A DNA stretch of 64,000 nt from HGM04593 sp964423665 (GTDB taxonomy: Bacteria; Bacteroidota; Bacteroidia; Bacteroidales; Bacteroidaceae): assembly GCA_964423665.1 (NCBI GenBank), contig CAYRFX010000002.1:4938-68937 (forward strand). The letters are read 5' to 3'. The notes beneath the pieces were generated by a model. It worked only from the letters and a program-made list of their open reading frames with translations, was not told the DNA's origin and made no database searches. Position 1 is the first letter of the stretch. Every line of letters begins with the position of its first letter. The position numbers were made by a program, and so were the translations under genes. Positions 47,074-56,448 of this stretch are shown here, in pieces.

Positions 47074-47691
47074 TCAAATAGGGAACCAAATGAAAACCGC
47101 GACGTCCCATAGGGCGTGAGAAAGGATTATCGCACCAAAATGCTGAGGGAAGAAACGATACAACACACCCCATGCAAAACCGGCAACCAGCGCAGCCATT
47201 GTGAGCATAAAATTACAAGAGCCGGCATGTACAAGAGCATATACAGCGGTGGTAAGAATAAAGCCCATATTTGGATTAACACGTTCCGACAAGGTACGCT
47301 GCACATAACCTCGCCAAAAAATCTCCTCGGCGGGACCTATGATAAAAAGCATGAGAAATGTGAGAAGCCACAAAGACTCACCCGATTTCATTCCATAGAT
47401 AGTATCAACCTGGGGACGGGCAAAATCAAACATCAACTGCGACACCTTGTCGCCCACCCAAAAGACGAGCCATAGAGCCACGGCTATTGCCACACCTAAA
47501 AGTATCTCACTTAATGAAAAACGTATTTCTCTCCACCAACCCGGGCGGAATTTTACTGCCAGCAACGACAACACGGCAGCCGATGCAGTCATTGCCCACC
47601 AAAAGTTTACATAAGGCGCAGTGAGCGGGGAGAACATCAGAGTCCACAGAACCGCAGCAAGAAATATGGTGAAACAAACTCTTTTAATCAT
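47074..47691 (-). CDS. CPBP-family intramembrane metalloprotease
   Basis: A 205-residue polytopic membrane protein of the CAAX protease/bacteriocin-processing (Abi) family. The zinc/catalytic motifs are GPAEEIFWRGYVQ (EExxxR), YALVHAGS and LSHALWDV, in order and in predicted helices. Substrates of most members are unknown; roles range from processing of prenylated proteins to bacteriocin immunity. The ATG at 47691 overlaps the UbiA stop by four bases, coupling the two genes. Confidence 0.88.
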   Translation of the reverse strand: MIKRVCFTIFLAAVLWTLMFSPLTAPYVNFWWAMTASAAVLSLLAVKFRPGWWREIRFSLSEILLGVAIAVALWLVFWVGDKVSQLMFDFARPQVDTIYGMKSGESLWLLTFLMLFIIGPAEEIFWRGYVQRTLSERVNPNMGFILTTAVYALVHAGSCNFMLTMAALVAGFAWGVLYRFFPQHFGAIILSHALWDVAVFIWFPI

Positions 47692-48578
47692 TGACACGCT
47701 GCAATAAAGAGAGAGAAAGAAAGCAACAAACTGAACATCAACTGAAGCATGGCAGCAGCCTCATCTGCCCCCACAAGAGCCTTGCCATCGGAAGAGAGAA
47801 AATCCAACGCCTTGCGAGAAACCCCTATTACAGGTTTCAGGGCGAGCAACACAAGCAACGACCATAAGGGGAACAGACCGCAAACAACACAGGCGATGAC
47901 CCACACAAAAGGGAAGAGCAACTCCATGCAAAAGAGCACAGCAGAGAGCTTCTTGCCCGCAAGCATTGCAAAAGTCTTTATGCCGGCACGTTCATCGTGC
48001 TCAATATCGCGCATATTATTCACATGCAAAATACCCATCGTTATAAGCCCTATGGGAACTGAGAGCCACAATGTTTCCAACCTCACTGCGCCCGTTGCCA
48101 CATAAGATATTCCCAAAAGAGGTAACAGAGAGTATGTGAGAAATATATCAACATCGCCGAGGGCGTGGGATTTAAGCCACGGATAAAGAAGGGTGAGAGC
48201 TGCACCTGCAAGACCAAAATAGAGTACTGGCAACCCTGTAAAGCATAGCAACAAAATACCCGAAGCCACAGCAACAAGAAGGAGCACCACTGCCAATGAA
48301 CGAATCTCACAGGGAGCAAACTCACCACTGGTTATGGAGACACCGCCCACGGTATCATCTCTGTCGATTCCTTTTATATAATCGAAATAATCGCTCCAGG
48401 TGTTGCCGGCTGCATGAAAGGCTACGACATTCAGCAAGGTCCATAGAGATATCAACCAATTTATCTCATGCCCGCGCCAAAAAAGGAATGCCACGGCTAC
48501 GAATATCGGCATTGCCGATGCCGGAAACGACCACGGGCGGGTTGCAAACAGCCATCTTTGGAAACTATGTTTTTTCAT
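47688..48578 (-). CDS. UbiA-family prenyltransferase, possibly MenA
   Basis: Integral membrane enzyme that attaches a polyprenyl chain to an aromatic acceptor, 296 residues with about nine helices. The two Asp-rich motifs are NTWSDYFDYIKGIDRDD and NNMRDIEHDERAG. The best-fitting role is 1,4-dihydroxy-2-naphthoate prenyltransferase of menaquinone synthesis, but no other men gene is nearby, so the symbol is withheld. The ATG at 48578 (MKKHSFQRWL) is preferred to an upstream start at 48626. It lies downstream of tRNA-Pro. Confidence 0.85.
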   Translation of the reverse strand: MKKHSFQRWLFATRPWSFPASAMPIFVAVAFLFWRGHEINWLISLWTLLNVVAFHAAGNTWSDYFDYIKGIDRDDTVGGVSITSGEFAPCEIRSLAVVLLLVAVASGILLLCFTGLPVLYFGLAGAALTLLYPWLKSHALGDVDIFLTYSLLPLLGISYVATGAVRLETLWLSVPIGLITMGILHVNNMRDIEHDERAGIKTFAMLAGKKLSAVLFCMELLFPFVWVIACVVCGLFPLWSLLVLLALKPVIGVSRKALDFLSSDGKALVGADEAAAMLQLMFSLLLSFSLFIAACQ

Positions 48579-48642
48579 CTGTCCAATAATTTTATGTTTA
48601 TGATAATCATCGTTACTTCTCCACAAAGCATATAAAAAGCAA

Positions 48643-48673
48643 AATCCTCGACAATCGTAGATTATCGAGGATT
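48643..48673 (-). terminator. Terminator of the tRNA-Pro gene
   Basis: A 14-bp stem with one mismatch (AATCCTCGACAATC / GATTATCGAGGATT, loop GTA) directly downstream of the tRNA, followed by TTTT on the minus strand. Confidence 0.75.
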
Positions 48674-48682
48674 CCAGACTTG

Positions 48683-48757
48683 TCGGGATGACTGGATTCG
48701 AACCAGCGACACCACGCCCCCCAGACGTGTACTCTAACCGGGCTGAGCTACATCCCG
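48683..48757 (-). tRNA. tRNA-Pro (anticodon GGG)
   Basis: A cloverleaf can be drawn. The acceptor stem is CGGGATG/CATCCCG, the D-arm GCTCAGCCCGGTTAGAGT, and the anticodon stem CACGT/GCGTG carries the loop CTGGGGG (anticodon GGG). The T-arm contains GGTTCGAATCC and the discriminator is A. CCA is not encoded. It reads the proline codon CCC (and CCU by wobble). Confidence 0.95.
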
Positions 48758-48890
48758 CGACATTCTGCCTGTTTGCGAGTGCAAAGGTACACCTTTTTTA
48801 TCAATATGCAACTATCTTTTGAAAAAAATATCTGCAAAATTTTATTTTTCTTTCAAAAACGGATTACAGCCGCCTTTTAAGAGGGTTCTT

Positions 48891-50663
48891 TTATTCCCAC
48901 TTTGTGACATTTTGCACCTCGCGCATCACACGCAACCAGTTACCGCCCCATATTTTTTCAATCTCGGAAAGTGAAAAACCACGGCGCAGAAGCTCGCGCG
49001 TTACGTTGCGCAGCTGCGATGCGTCACTGCAACCAATCACAGCACCATCGCCATCAAAATCTGTGCCTATACCCACATGGTCTATCCCCGCCACATCTAT
49101 CGCATGCAACAGGTGCTGTATAAAATCCTCAAGAGCAGCCTTGCCCTCTTTGCGCAAGAAACCGCTGTACATGGTTATTTGCGCCACACCACCTTTTGCA
49201 GCCAACGCACGCAGCTGCTCATCGGTGAGATTGCGCGGGTGATCGCACAGAGCTTTACAAGAGGAATGAGAGCAAACCACCGGCAGAGAGCTTGCCTGCA
49301 ACACGTTATAAAAAGTACTCTCGGCGGCATGAGAGAGATCTATCAGCATACCCACACGGTTCATCTCTGCAACCACTTTATAACCAAATTCGCTGAGACC
49401 GCCATGCTCGCCATTCCCGCGCGCCGAGTCGCAAATATCATTATCGCCGTTGTGGCACAGTGTCATATACACCACTCCGCCGCGACGGAAGCGTTCTATA
49501 TTTTCAAGTTCGCAGCCTATCGCATAGCCGTTCTCGATGCCGAGCATGATAACCTTCTTGCCCTCATTCTTCAAACGTTGCAGCTCGCATGGATTATCGG
49601 TTATTGCCACATATTCACTATTCTTTTCCACACGTTCCCTGATGCCTTGCAACAGTGCCGTTGCCTTGGAGGTGGCAGCAGCAAGATAAAGGGCATTGCG
49701 CGCCTCTTGTTTAATATACGCCACCATGGTTACAACATCGAGCGCTCCCTCGTTCATCTTGTGCAAATCGACAAGAGCACGGGTGCTGCGCTCTTCAAGC
49801 GCATAACCGTCGCCAAAGAGCATGGGAGTGTCGCAATGCGAATCTATTGATAATATTTTTGAATGAACAGCCTTTGCTTCGCTGTAGAGACGCGCCTCGC
49901 CTACAAGCCAACGGAAGAGAGGCATCATGCAGGGATTATTGTCTTTCAATATAAAGGTTTCGGGGTGCCATTGCACGCCTATAATAGAACGCCCATCGGT
50001 AGCTTCCATCGCCTCTATCACACCATCGGGAGACACTGCCGACACTGCAAAGCCCTGTGGCACACGGCTCACCGCTTGATGATGAAAGGTATTCACAAAC
50101 AGTTTATCACAACCGAAGATAGCGGCGAGACGGCTGCCCTCGCTGAAATTTACCCAATGCGTAGCAACACCGCGCTCCTCGCTCTGGTCGTGATTGAGCA
50201 GATTACTGCCAAGCGCGGCATATATATCCTGATGCACGCTGCCGCCAAGAGCCGCCGCGAGTGTTTGTATTCCACGACATATTCCCAAGATGGGCAGCCC
50301 TCTATCCACTGCAAGCAACGCTAGCATGAGTTCCTGCTCGTCACGCGTGGGATTTATTGTGTGCAACAGATTATAATCGGGTTCCTCGTTCATATATCGC
50401 GGATCGATATCCGCACCGCCTGAGAGCAGCACACCATCGAGCATGGAGAGAAGCTCAACCAACGCCTCACGATTACCATACGGCGGAATTATCACAGGGG
50501 AACCACCCGCTGCAAGCACCGATGAGTAGTAGCCCTCGGCAAGAGTGGCAAGGCGTTCATCGTTATAATTGGCAGTGATGCCTATGATGGGACGACGCTG
50601 CCCCACAGGGTATTTTTTATGCAATGCCACGTACTCGGCACCCAAATTGAATTTATCGCTCAT
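48891..50663 (-). CDS. Fusion of class I glutamine-amidotransferase-like (C26) and membrane dipeptidase (M19)
   Basis: A 590-residue two-domain protein without signal peptide. Residues about 22-258 form a PuuD-like gamma-glutamyl hydrolase with nucleophile Cys129 (GICRGIQ), His233 and Glu235 (QWHPE). Residues about 270-590 form an M19 dipeptidase with zinc ligands His276 and Asp278 (IDSHCDTP), GIENGYAIG, and later LSH and CSHSS motifs. A gamma-glutamyl hydrolase linked to a dipeptidase could dismantle gamma-glutamyl peptides in two steps; that coupling is inference. It is monocistronic. Confidence 0.9.
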   Translation of the reverse strand: MSDKFNLGAEYVALHKKYPVGQRRPIIGITANYNDERLATLAEGYYSSVLAAGGSPVIIPPYGNREALVELLSMLDGVLLSGGADIDPRYMNEEPDYNLLHTINPTRDEQELMLALLAVDRGLPILGICRGIQTLAAALGGSVHQDIYAALGSNLLNHDQSEERGVATHWVNFSEGSRLAAIFGCDKLFVNTFHHQAVSRVPQGFAVSAVSPDGVIEAMEATDGRSIIGVQWHPETFILKDNNPCMMPLFRWLVGEARLYSEAKAVHSKILSIDSHCDTPMLFGDGYALEERSTRALVDLHKMNEGALDVVTMVAYIKQEARNALYLAAATSKATALLQGIRERVEKNSEYVAITDNPCELQRLKNEGKKVIMLGIENGYAIGCELENIERFRRGGVVYMTLCHNGDNDICDSARGNGEHGGLSEFGYKVVAEMNRVGMLIDLSHAAESTFYNVLQASSLPVVCSHSSCKALCDHPRNLTDEQLRALAAKGGVAQITMYSGFLRKEGKAALEDFIQHLLHAIDVAGIDHVGIGTDFDGDGAVIGCSDASQLRNVTRELLRRGFSLSEIEKIWGGNWLRVMREVQNVTKWE

Positions 50664-50788
50664 TTGTTTACTATTATATGTCGCAAATGTACAAAATTAA
50701 GTGCCACTGCACCCATAAAAAGCGAAAGAATGAATTGTTTTCACAAATTTAACATAAATTAATGCCGCGAGAAGATTTTAATACACAT

Positions 50789-50828
50789 CACCAAAAAAGG
50801 CAACCTGCACAGGTTGCCTTTTTTGGTG
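50789..50828 (-). terminator. Terminator of the FKBP-FKBP-Lrp operon
   Basis: Perfect inverted repeat CACCAAAAAAGGCAACCTG and its complement with a two-base loop; six T follow in either direction. Confidence 0.87.
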
Positions 50829-50835
50829 GATAATA

Positions 50836-51303
50836 TTACTCCATTGGGAGATTGCGTTTAATACCGCTGTCGAGCATTATCATTGTCTCTGTGCTCACCA
50901 CACCGGGAATATCCTGTATTGCGCCGTTGAGCAGCAGCATAAGATGCTCATTATCGTGGGCATACATTTTTGCCAAGATGGAATAAGGACCGGTGGTGTA
51001 GCAGCACTCCACAACCTCGGGAATTCCGCGCAGGCTCTCAACCACCTCCTTGTACATTGAACCCTTCTCCAATCTTATTCCTATATATGTACAAGTTTTG
51101 TAGCCCAGACGACGAACATCAATCTCGTAGCTTGAACCCGATATTATTCCCATATCTATAAGATGCTGCACGCGCAAGTGGATAGCCGCACGCGACACAC
51201 CACACGCCTCTGCCACATTGCGGAAGGGAACACGGGCGTCTTTTGATATGATACTTAAAATCTTAAGGTCAAGACTATCTATTTTACATTCTGTGGTTTT
51301 CAT
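50836..51303 (-). CDS. Lrp/AsnC-family transcriptional regulator
   Basis: A 155-residue DNA-binding regulator. The N-terminal winged helix (LDLKILSIISKDARVPFRNVAE, GVSRAAIHLRV) is followed by the RAM ligand-binding domain (about 70-150: GIPEVVECCYTTGPYSILAKM). Family members sense amino acids. The ATG at 51303 is chosen over an upstream GTG at 51324. It follows two FKBP genes with short gaps, so it is probably in the same transcript; its targets are unknown. Confidence 0.9.
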   Translation of the reverse strand: MKTTECKIDSLDLKILSIISKDARVPFRNVAEACGVSRAAIHLRVQHLIDMGIISGSSYEIDVRRLGYKTCTYIGIRLEKGSMYKEVVESLRGIPEVVECCYTTGPYSILAKMYAHDNEHLMLLLNGAIQDIPGVVSTETMIMLDSGIKRNLPME

Positions 51304-51349
51304 AAGTTTCTTCTTTTTGTGCACGGGTATTCAACATACACCGCGCTAT

Positions 51350-52171
51350 TTACTTTTCAATATCTATTATCTCTAAATCAAAAACAAGCGTGGTGTATGG
51401 CGGTATCACATCCTCCATTCCCTCTGCCCCATAAGCAAGTTGCCATGGAATATAAAGAGTGCAGCGTGTTCCCACGGGGAATAATTTAAGAGCCTCGGCA
51501 AAGCCGGGGATTACACCATTCACAGGAAAAGAGAATACCTCCTCGCCCGATGTATCAAAAACTTCTCCGTTGGTAAATGTGCCTTTGTATTTGCACTTCA
51601 CCACATCGGCATCAGTGGCAACTGCACCGCTACCCATATACTCCACTTTATATTGCAAACCGCTGGGCAAGGTTGTGACACCATTGCGTCTCTTGTTTTT
51701 ACGCATAAAATCCTCGCTCTTGTTCAGATATTTGTTGCGATTGCAATAATCGGCAGCAAAACGCGCTTCAAGCATACTTGAATTGCGGCACACTGCCGCC
51801 ACGATACCCTCGAGGAAGAGTTGCGGATCGAGCCCTTGAGGACCGGCATTCACTATATTCCCCGACTTTTCAAGCATTTCCATAGTGGCGGCTCCCAAAC
51901 TCAAGCCATAGGCATACGCCTTGGATTCGGGTGTTGCGTTTGTGGGATACGAGGCTCGTACACCGGCAATAAATTCATCGAGTGTAGCCTCTGTAATACC
52001 CATTTCGTCATACACCATAGAAGGGAGATGCTGTGCGGCATACATTCCCGCAGAGTATGAAAGAGAGTCGTTGTTGCTTTTCAGCACCACCTCTTTGCTT
52101 GCGTGATTACCACCACAAGAGGCGAGCAAAAAGGTTGCAACAAACACGACCGACTGAAAAACCCTTTTCAT
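51350..52171 (-). CDS. FKBP-type peptidyl-prolyl isomerase lipoprotein
   Basis: A 273-residue lipoprotein (lipobox LLASC, Cys19). An N-terminal FkpA-like helical dimerisation region (about 30-160) precedes a C-terminal FKBP domain (about 175-273: LPSGLQYKV, GEVFDTS, GVIPGFAEALKLFPVGTRCTLYIPWQLAYG). It assists folding of exported proteins in the envelope. It lies ten bases downstream of a second, cytoplasmic-looking FKBP gene; the pair looks like a tandem duplication followed by change of location. Confidence 0.92.
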   Translation of the reverse strand: MKRVFQSVVFVATFLLASCGGNHASKEVVLKSNNDSLSYSAGMYAAQHLPSMVYDEMGITEATLDEFIAGVRASYPTNATPESKAYAYGLSLGAATMEMLEKSGNIVNAGPQGLDPQLFLEGIVAAVCRNSSMLEARFAADYCNRNKYLNKSEDFMRKNKRRNGVTTLPSGLQYKVEYMGSGAVATDADVVKCKYKGTFTNGEVFDTSGEEVFSFPVNGVIPGFAEALKLFPVGTRCTLYIPWQLAYGAEGMEDVIPPYTTLVFDLEIIDIEK

Positions 52172-52181
52172 CAGTGATTTA

Positions 52182-52766
52182 TTAAAGTACCTTTATGAGT
52201 TCTATATCAAAGATAAGCGCACTGTAGGGAGGTATCATTTCGCCTGCGCCATTGGCACCATACGCCATATCCTGCGGAATGAAAAGACGCCACTTTGCCC
52301 CCTCTTGCATGAGCTGAAGAGCCTCAACCCAGCCTCTTATCACCTGATTCACACCAAACACCGCAGGCTCGCCGCGACGGATAGAGCTGTCGAATACTGT
52401 ACCATCGATGAGAGTACCCTCATAGTGGCACTGCACGCGGTCTGTTGCAGAAGGTTTCTTTCCTGTTCCCTCGGTTATTACCTGATATTGCAAGCCGCTG
52501 GGCAGGGTTACAACACCCTCTTTCGCCTTATTGGCAGCCAAGAATGCCTCGCCTTCTTCTTTCACCTTTGCATAAGCCTCCTCGGAGAGCTTGCGGAAAT
52601 GCTCGCTCACCACCTGCTGCGCCTCGGCATGTGTGAGAGCAGTTTTCTCGCCTGCGAGCACGTCTTTTATACCTTTCACAAAATCATCGATGTTAAGTTC
52701 TTTAACACCCATCGAGAGGAGATTCTGACCAATCCCCATTCCTAATCCATAACCGAATTTATCCAT
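52182..52766 (-). CDS. FKBP-type peptidyl-prolyl isomerase (FklB-like)
   Basis: A 194-residue Mip/FklB-type isomerase. The N-terminal helical dimer region (about 1-85) is followed by the FKBP domain (LPSGLQYQVI, DGTVFDSS, GWVEALQLMQEGAKWRLFIPQDMAYG). No signal peptide is visible, unlike its downstream paralogue. It is probably the first gene of the FKBP-FKBP-Lrp unit; a TATCTTCG box at 52858-52865 on the minus strand may be its -7 element. Confidence 0.9.
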   Translation of the reverse strand: MDKFGYGLGMGIGQNLLSMGVKELNIDDFVKGIKDVLAGEKTALTHAEAQQVVSEHFRKLSEEAYAKVKEEGEAFLAANKAKEGVVTLPSGLQYQVITEGTGKKPSATDRVQCHYEGTLIDGTVFDSSIRRGEPAVFGVNQVIRGWVEALQLMQEGAKWRLFIPQDMAYGANGAGEMIPPYSALIFDIELIKVL

Positions 52767-53050
52767 AATGGTCTTTGTAATTTTTAATTTATAATATTAT
52801 TTATATTCTGTCATTTTGCCATTTGCCCCGAATGAGACAAACTGCGCACATCTGTTGCGAAGATACAATATAATATTTACATTTTGCAAGCAAACAGGCA
52901 TTTTTTTGTCATTTTGTATATTCTGCCACAACAAATGGCTTTTTAGAAACGATTTTTGATTTTGGCATTTTGTCATTTGCAGAAAGAGCAAAGATAGTAT
53001 AAAGTTTATGCACTGTATTACATTCAAGCCATGATTTGTACTTTATTTTT
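52767..53050. other. AT-rich divergent intergenic region
   Basis: No gene is seen. Several CATTTTGTCATTTGC-like stretches recur here (about 52811-52826, 52913-52918 and 52965-52979). It holds promoter elements for both neighbours. Confidence 0.5.
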
Positions 53051-53081
53051 TTTGTATTGCCCGAGGTTTGAATTATCTTCG
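53051..53081 (+). promoter_or_regulatory. Promoter of the small membrane protein and T9SS genes
   Basis: TTTG (53051-53054), a 19-base spacer and TATCTTCG (53074-53081), one mismatch from the consensus -7 box. Confidence 0.7.
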
Positions 53082-53107
53082 CAACAAATAATATTATATA
53101 TTCCAAG

Positions 53108-53485
53108 ATGAGCGAAACATTTGTGCTTATAGGCATATTTATTTTTATATTCGGTGGGTTCTTTATGCTGAATAAATTCTATCGCAACAGACCTGTTGCA
53201 GAGGAGCATCACGACCACGTCGGCGAGGACGGCGTTTGCTGCGGCAGACATTCTAATTGTTCCAAGGGGCTCGACAAGAGAGACTTGTATTTTGATGACG
53301 AAGAGTTAGATGCTTACAAGGGGCGCAAAAGCGACACCTACACCGAGGAAGAGATTGAAGAGTTCCGCAATATCCTTTACACCATGCAAGCCAACGAGGT
53401 TGAGGAGTGGGTTAGCTGCCTGCAAACACGCGGTATAGAGATCCCGCAGGAGGTAAAAGATGAAATCTTGCTGATGTTGCAATAA
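53108..53485 (+). CDS. Small Cys/His-rich membrane protein, unknown function
   Basis: A 125-residue protein not recognised as a named family. It has an N-terminal membrane helix (about 5-24) and then a short Cys/His cluster: His34, His35, His37, Cys44, Cys45, His48, Cys51 (EEHHDH and GVCCGRHSNC), which looks able to bind a metal. An acidic C-terminal half follows (YTEEEIEEFRNIL), predicted helical. It is directly upstream of the PorW/SprE-like gene, one base from its first ATG, so it is likely cotranscribed with the T9SS genes. Confidence 0.75.
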   Translation: MSETFVLIGIFIFIFGGFFMLNKFYRNRPVAEEHHDHVGEDGVCCGRHSNCSKGLDKRDLYFDDEELDAYKGRKSDTYTEEEIEEFRNILYTMQANEVEEWVSCLQTRGIEIPQEVKDEILLMLQ

Positions 53486-53486
53486 A

Positions 53487-56420
53487 ATGCGCTTTTATCA
53501 GTTATATATTATTATAATATTTAATAGTAGAGAAGTGAAACACAAAACACACATACACATATTGCCGCTGTTATTGCTTGCCCTGGCATTGTTATGCGCC
53601 TGCTCAAGCAGAAAGAATAACACGGCAAAAACACGTATGTATCACTCATTCTTTGCACGATACAACACATTCTATAATGGCAATGTATCTTTCAAGGAAA
53701 GCAAGAAGATGCAACTCAACGGGCACAAGGACAATTACCTGGAGCTGTTACCCTTGATGATTAACAGCAACGAGACCACAAACAAGATTGGCGCGCCCGG
53801 GCTCGACCGTGCGATAGAAAAGTCGCAGAAAGCAATAAAGAACCACTCCATTAAAAGAAAGCCCAAAAAGCCTACCGGCAAAAAGCTAAGCGAGAAACAG
53901 AAACGTTTCTATGCACAGAAAGAGTTTAATCCTTTTCTTTGGCGTGCATGGTTCATGATGGCAGATGCCTATTTTGCAAAAGGAGAATTCACAGAAGCTG
54001 CAAGCACCTACATTTATATCAGCCGCCTGTATGAGAACAATCCCAAGATTGTGGCAAAGGCACGCATAAGGCTTGCAAAATGTTACAACGAGCTCGACTG
54101 GCTATATGAGAGCGAGGACCTGCTGACCCGTACCAAACGCGACAGCCTGCCCACGTCCTTAGAGAAAGAGTATGCACATGCAAGAGCCGGGCTATTGCTT
54201 AAACAGGAACGCCATAGCGAAGCTGCAGAACAGATAAAGAAGGGTGTTAAACGCAAAGAGACAGAGAAGCTGGACAAAGCACGCGAATACTACCTGATGG
54301 GGCAGCTATACAAAAAGATTGGAAACAACAAGGAAGCTTTCAGAAACTTTGGAAAGGTAATCTCGCAAAACCCTCCATACGAGCTTGAATTCAACGCACG
54401 CATACGCCAAACAGAATGCCTGACCGACCAAAGCAAAAAAAGCATACTGCGCAAACTGAACAAGATGGCACGCAGCTCCAAAAACAAAAGCTACCTTTCA
54501 CAGATATATTACGCGATAGGTAATGTACACCTGAATGACAAAGATACAACCGAGGCGGTAAAAGCCTATGAGAAAGGACTTGTAGAGGGCGATGGCAGCG
54601 GATACGGCAGCGGCATGCTCAATCTTTTGCTCGGAAAAATCTATTGGGAGCAGGAAAAATTCTCAAAATCAAAGATCAACTACGAAAAGGCAAAACAGCT
54701 TTTGGGCGAGGATACACCCGAAAAGAAAGAAATAGACTTCAGAAACGAGGTCTTGCAAGAACTTGTGCAATATACCGATGTAATTGAAGAGCAAAGCGAG
54801 TTACTTTATTGGGCAACCTTGCCACAAGAGCAACTGTTGCAAATAATAGATGAGCGCATAAAAGAGGCAAAAGAGAAAGAGAAACTCCAAAAGAAACAGG
54901 AGAAGAAGGAGAAAAGACAAAATGCCGCCGACAACCTTGCAAACGCAAGCACTGCCGCAGCAATGACAACTACCAACCCCGAAGATGCAAACAAGTGGTA
55001 TTTCTATAATCCCTCAATCGTATCAAAAGGCATACGTTCATTCGCCTCAAAATGGAACAACAGAGAGCTGAAAGACTTCTGGCGATTGAGCAATGGAGTG
55101 GTTTTCAGTGCAGAGAGCGACACAATAGCCGAGGAGGGTGAGATGGTGAATGACAGCATTGGTACTGCAGCCCTGCCCAACGACAGCATTGCAGCCGCCA
55201 TGGAGGAGACGGAAGAGACCACCGTAGCCGACTCACTGCCCACCGACCCCACCACACGCGAATATTATTTAAGCAGAATACCCGACAGCGAGGAGGACAA
55301 AGAAAAAGCACACACAGCATTGCGCGATGCGCTCTACGAAGCGGGTATCGTGTTCAAGGATAAAGCCGGAGACAAGAAACATACACTCAAGAACTTGGAA
55401 AAGGTTGTAAACAACTACCCCGAGTTTGAAAAGATGCCCGAGACCTATTATCACCTGTTCCTTGCATGCTCGCGCTGGAACGAGCCGGAAAAAGCCGAAT
55501 ACTACAAGGAACTGATGATAACACAATTCCCCGACAACGAACTGACTGCACGCATACAGCAACCCGGATTCTTTGAAAGCGTGGCTACAAGGAGACACAA
55601 CGAGGACTCTATGTATGTGAAAGCTTATGACCACTACCGCAAGATGGAATATGCAGCCGTGGAAAATGAAAACATGATGGCACAGGAGCGTTACCCCGAG
55701 GGTGATCATCGCGCACGCTTCCTCTTTATTGACGCAATGTCCAAACTATATAGCGGCAAACAGAGCGAGGCTTTGGAGGTATTGAAGGAGCTTGTACAGA
55801 ACCACAGTTCCGACAGCGTGAGCCGAATAGGAGCAGAAATTACCACCGGCATAGAGCAAGGACGTCTCTTGCGCAGTGGAATTTCACTCTCGATATGGGA
55901 CAGAAAGAGCGATGGCACCATAAAAGGAGCAATGGACAGCGTGCCTGCATTCAGCAGCGAGCGCAACGAGCCTTTCTACTTTATTCTTGCCTTCCCCAAA
56001 GACTCGCTCGACGAGAAGCGCCTGTTGTTTGAGATGGCACGCTACAATTTCTCGCGCTACATGGTGCGCAACTTCACTATGGAGTTCCAGGAACTCTCGC
56101 ATATAACCCTGTTCCAGATAAAAGAGTTCCTAAACTTCGATGAAGCATTCGTATATCGCAAACGCCTATATGAGAATGGCGAGATGGCTAAGATTTTAGA
56201 AGGGATTAATGCCTATCTGATATCAAAATCGAACCTCGATTTGTTATTGCAGTATTACAGCTTTGCCGACTATGAGAAGTTCTACGAGGAGACGCTAATG
56301 AATATTCCCGAACTCGAGATTGACGGATATACCCTTGACGAACCGGACTATGGCGAGGAGGAAAAGGCTGTGGAGAATACCGATGCCGCCGGCAATGAGG
56401 TAGAGGAAGAGAATTTGTAG
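53487..56420 (+). CDS. PorW/SprE-like TPR lipoprotein of type IX secretion
   Basis: A large (977-residue) TPR lipoprotein resembling PorW/SprE, an outer-membrane-associated T9SS component needed for secretion and gliding. The family opening YHSFFARYNTFYNGN is clear. Several TPR pairs span about residues 140-430, followed by a charged coiled coil (about 470-500) and further TPR. The lipobox LLCAC favours the GTG at 53535 as true start (a clean signal peptide) over the ATG at 53487; the ATG is given here as the outer limit. porX follows 28 bases later, linking secretion and its regulator. Confidence 0.85.
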   Translation: MRFYQLYIIIIFNSREVKHKTHIHILPLLLLALALLCACSSRKNNTAKTRMYHSFFARYNTFYNGNVSFKESKKMQLNGHKDNYLELLPLMINSNETTNKIGAPGLDRAIEKSQKAIKNHSIKRKPKKPTGKKLSEKQKRFYAQKEFNPFLWRAWFMMADAYFAKGEFTEAASTYIYISRLYENNPKIVAKARIRLAKCYNELDWLYESEDLLTRTKRDSLPTSLEKEYAHARAGLLLKQERHSEAAEQIKKGVKRKETEKLDKAREYYLMGQLYKKIGNNKEAFRNFGKVISQNPPYELEFNARIRQTECLTDQSKKSILRKLNKMARSSKNKSYLSQIYYAIGNVHLNDKDTTEAVKAYEKGLVEGDGSGYGSGMLNLLLGKIYWEQEKFSKSKINYEKAKQLLGEDTPEKKEIDFRNEVLQELVQYTDVIEEQSELLYWATLPQEQLLQIIDERIKEAKEKEKLQKKQEKKEKRQNAADNLANASTAAAMTTTNPEDANKWYFYNPSIVSKGIRSFASKWNNRELKDFWRLSNGVVFSAESDTIAEEGEMVNDSIGTAALPNDSIAAAMEETEETTVADSLPTDPTTREYYLSRIPDSEEDKEKAHTALRDALYEAGIVFKDKAGDKKHTLKNLEKVVNNYPEFEKMPETYYHLFLACSRWNEPEKAEYYKELMITQFPDNELTARIQQPGFFESVATRRHNEDSMYVKAYDHYRKMEYAAVENENMMAQERYPEGDHRARFLFIDAMSKLYSGKQSEALEVLKELVQNHSSDSVSRIGAEITTGIEQGRLLRSGISLSIWDRKSDGTIKGAMDSVPAFSSERNEPFYFILAFPKDSLDEKRLLFEMARYNFSRYMVRNFTMEFQELSHITLFQIKEFLNFDEAFVYRKRLYENGEMAKILEGINAYLISKSNLDLLLQYYSFADYEKFYEETLMNIPELEIDGYTLDEPDYGEEEKAVENTDAAGNEVEEENL

Positions 56421-56448
56421 ATTAACTAACATTTAAGGAAAACTTATT

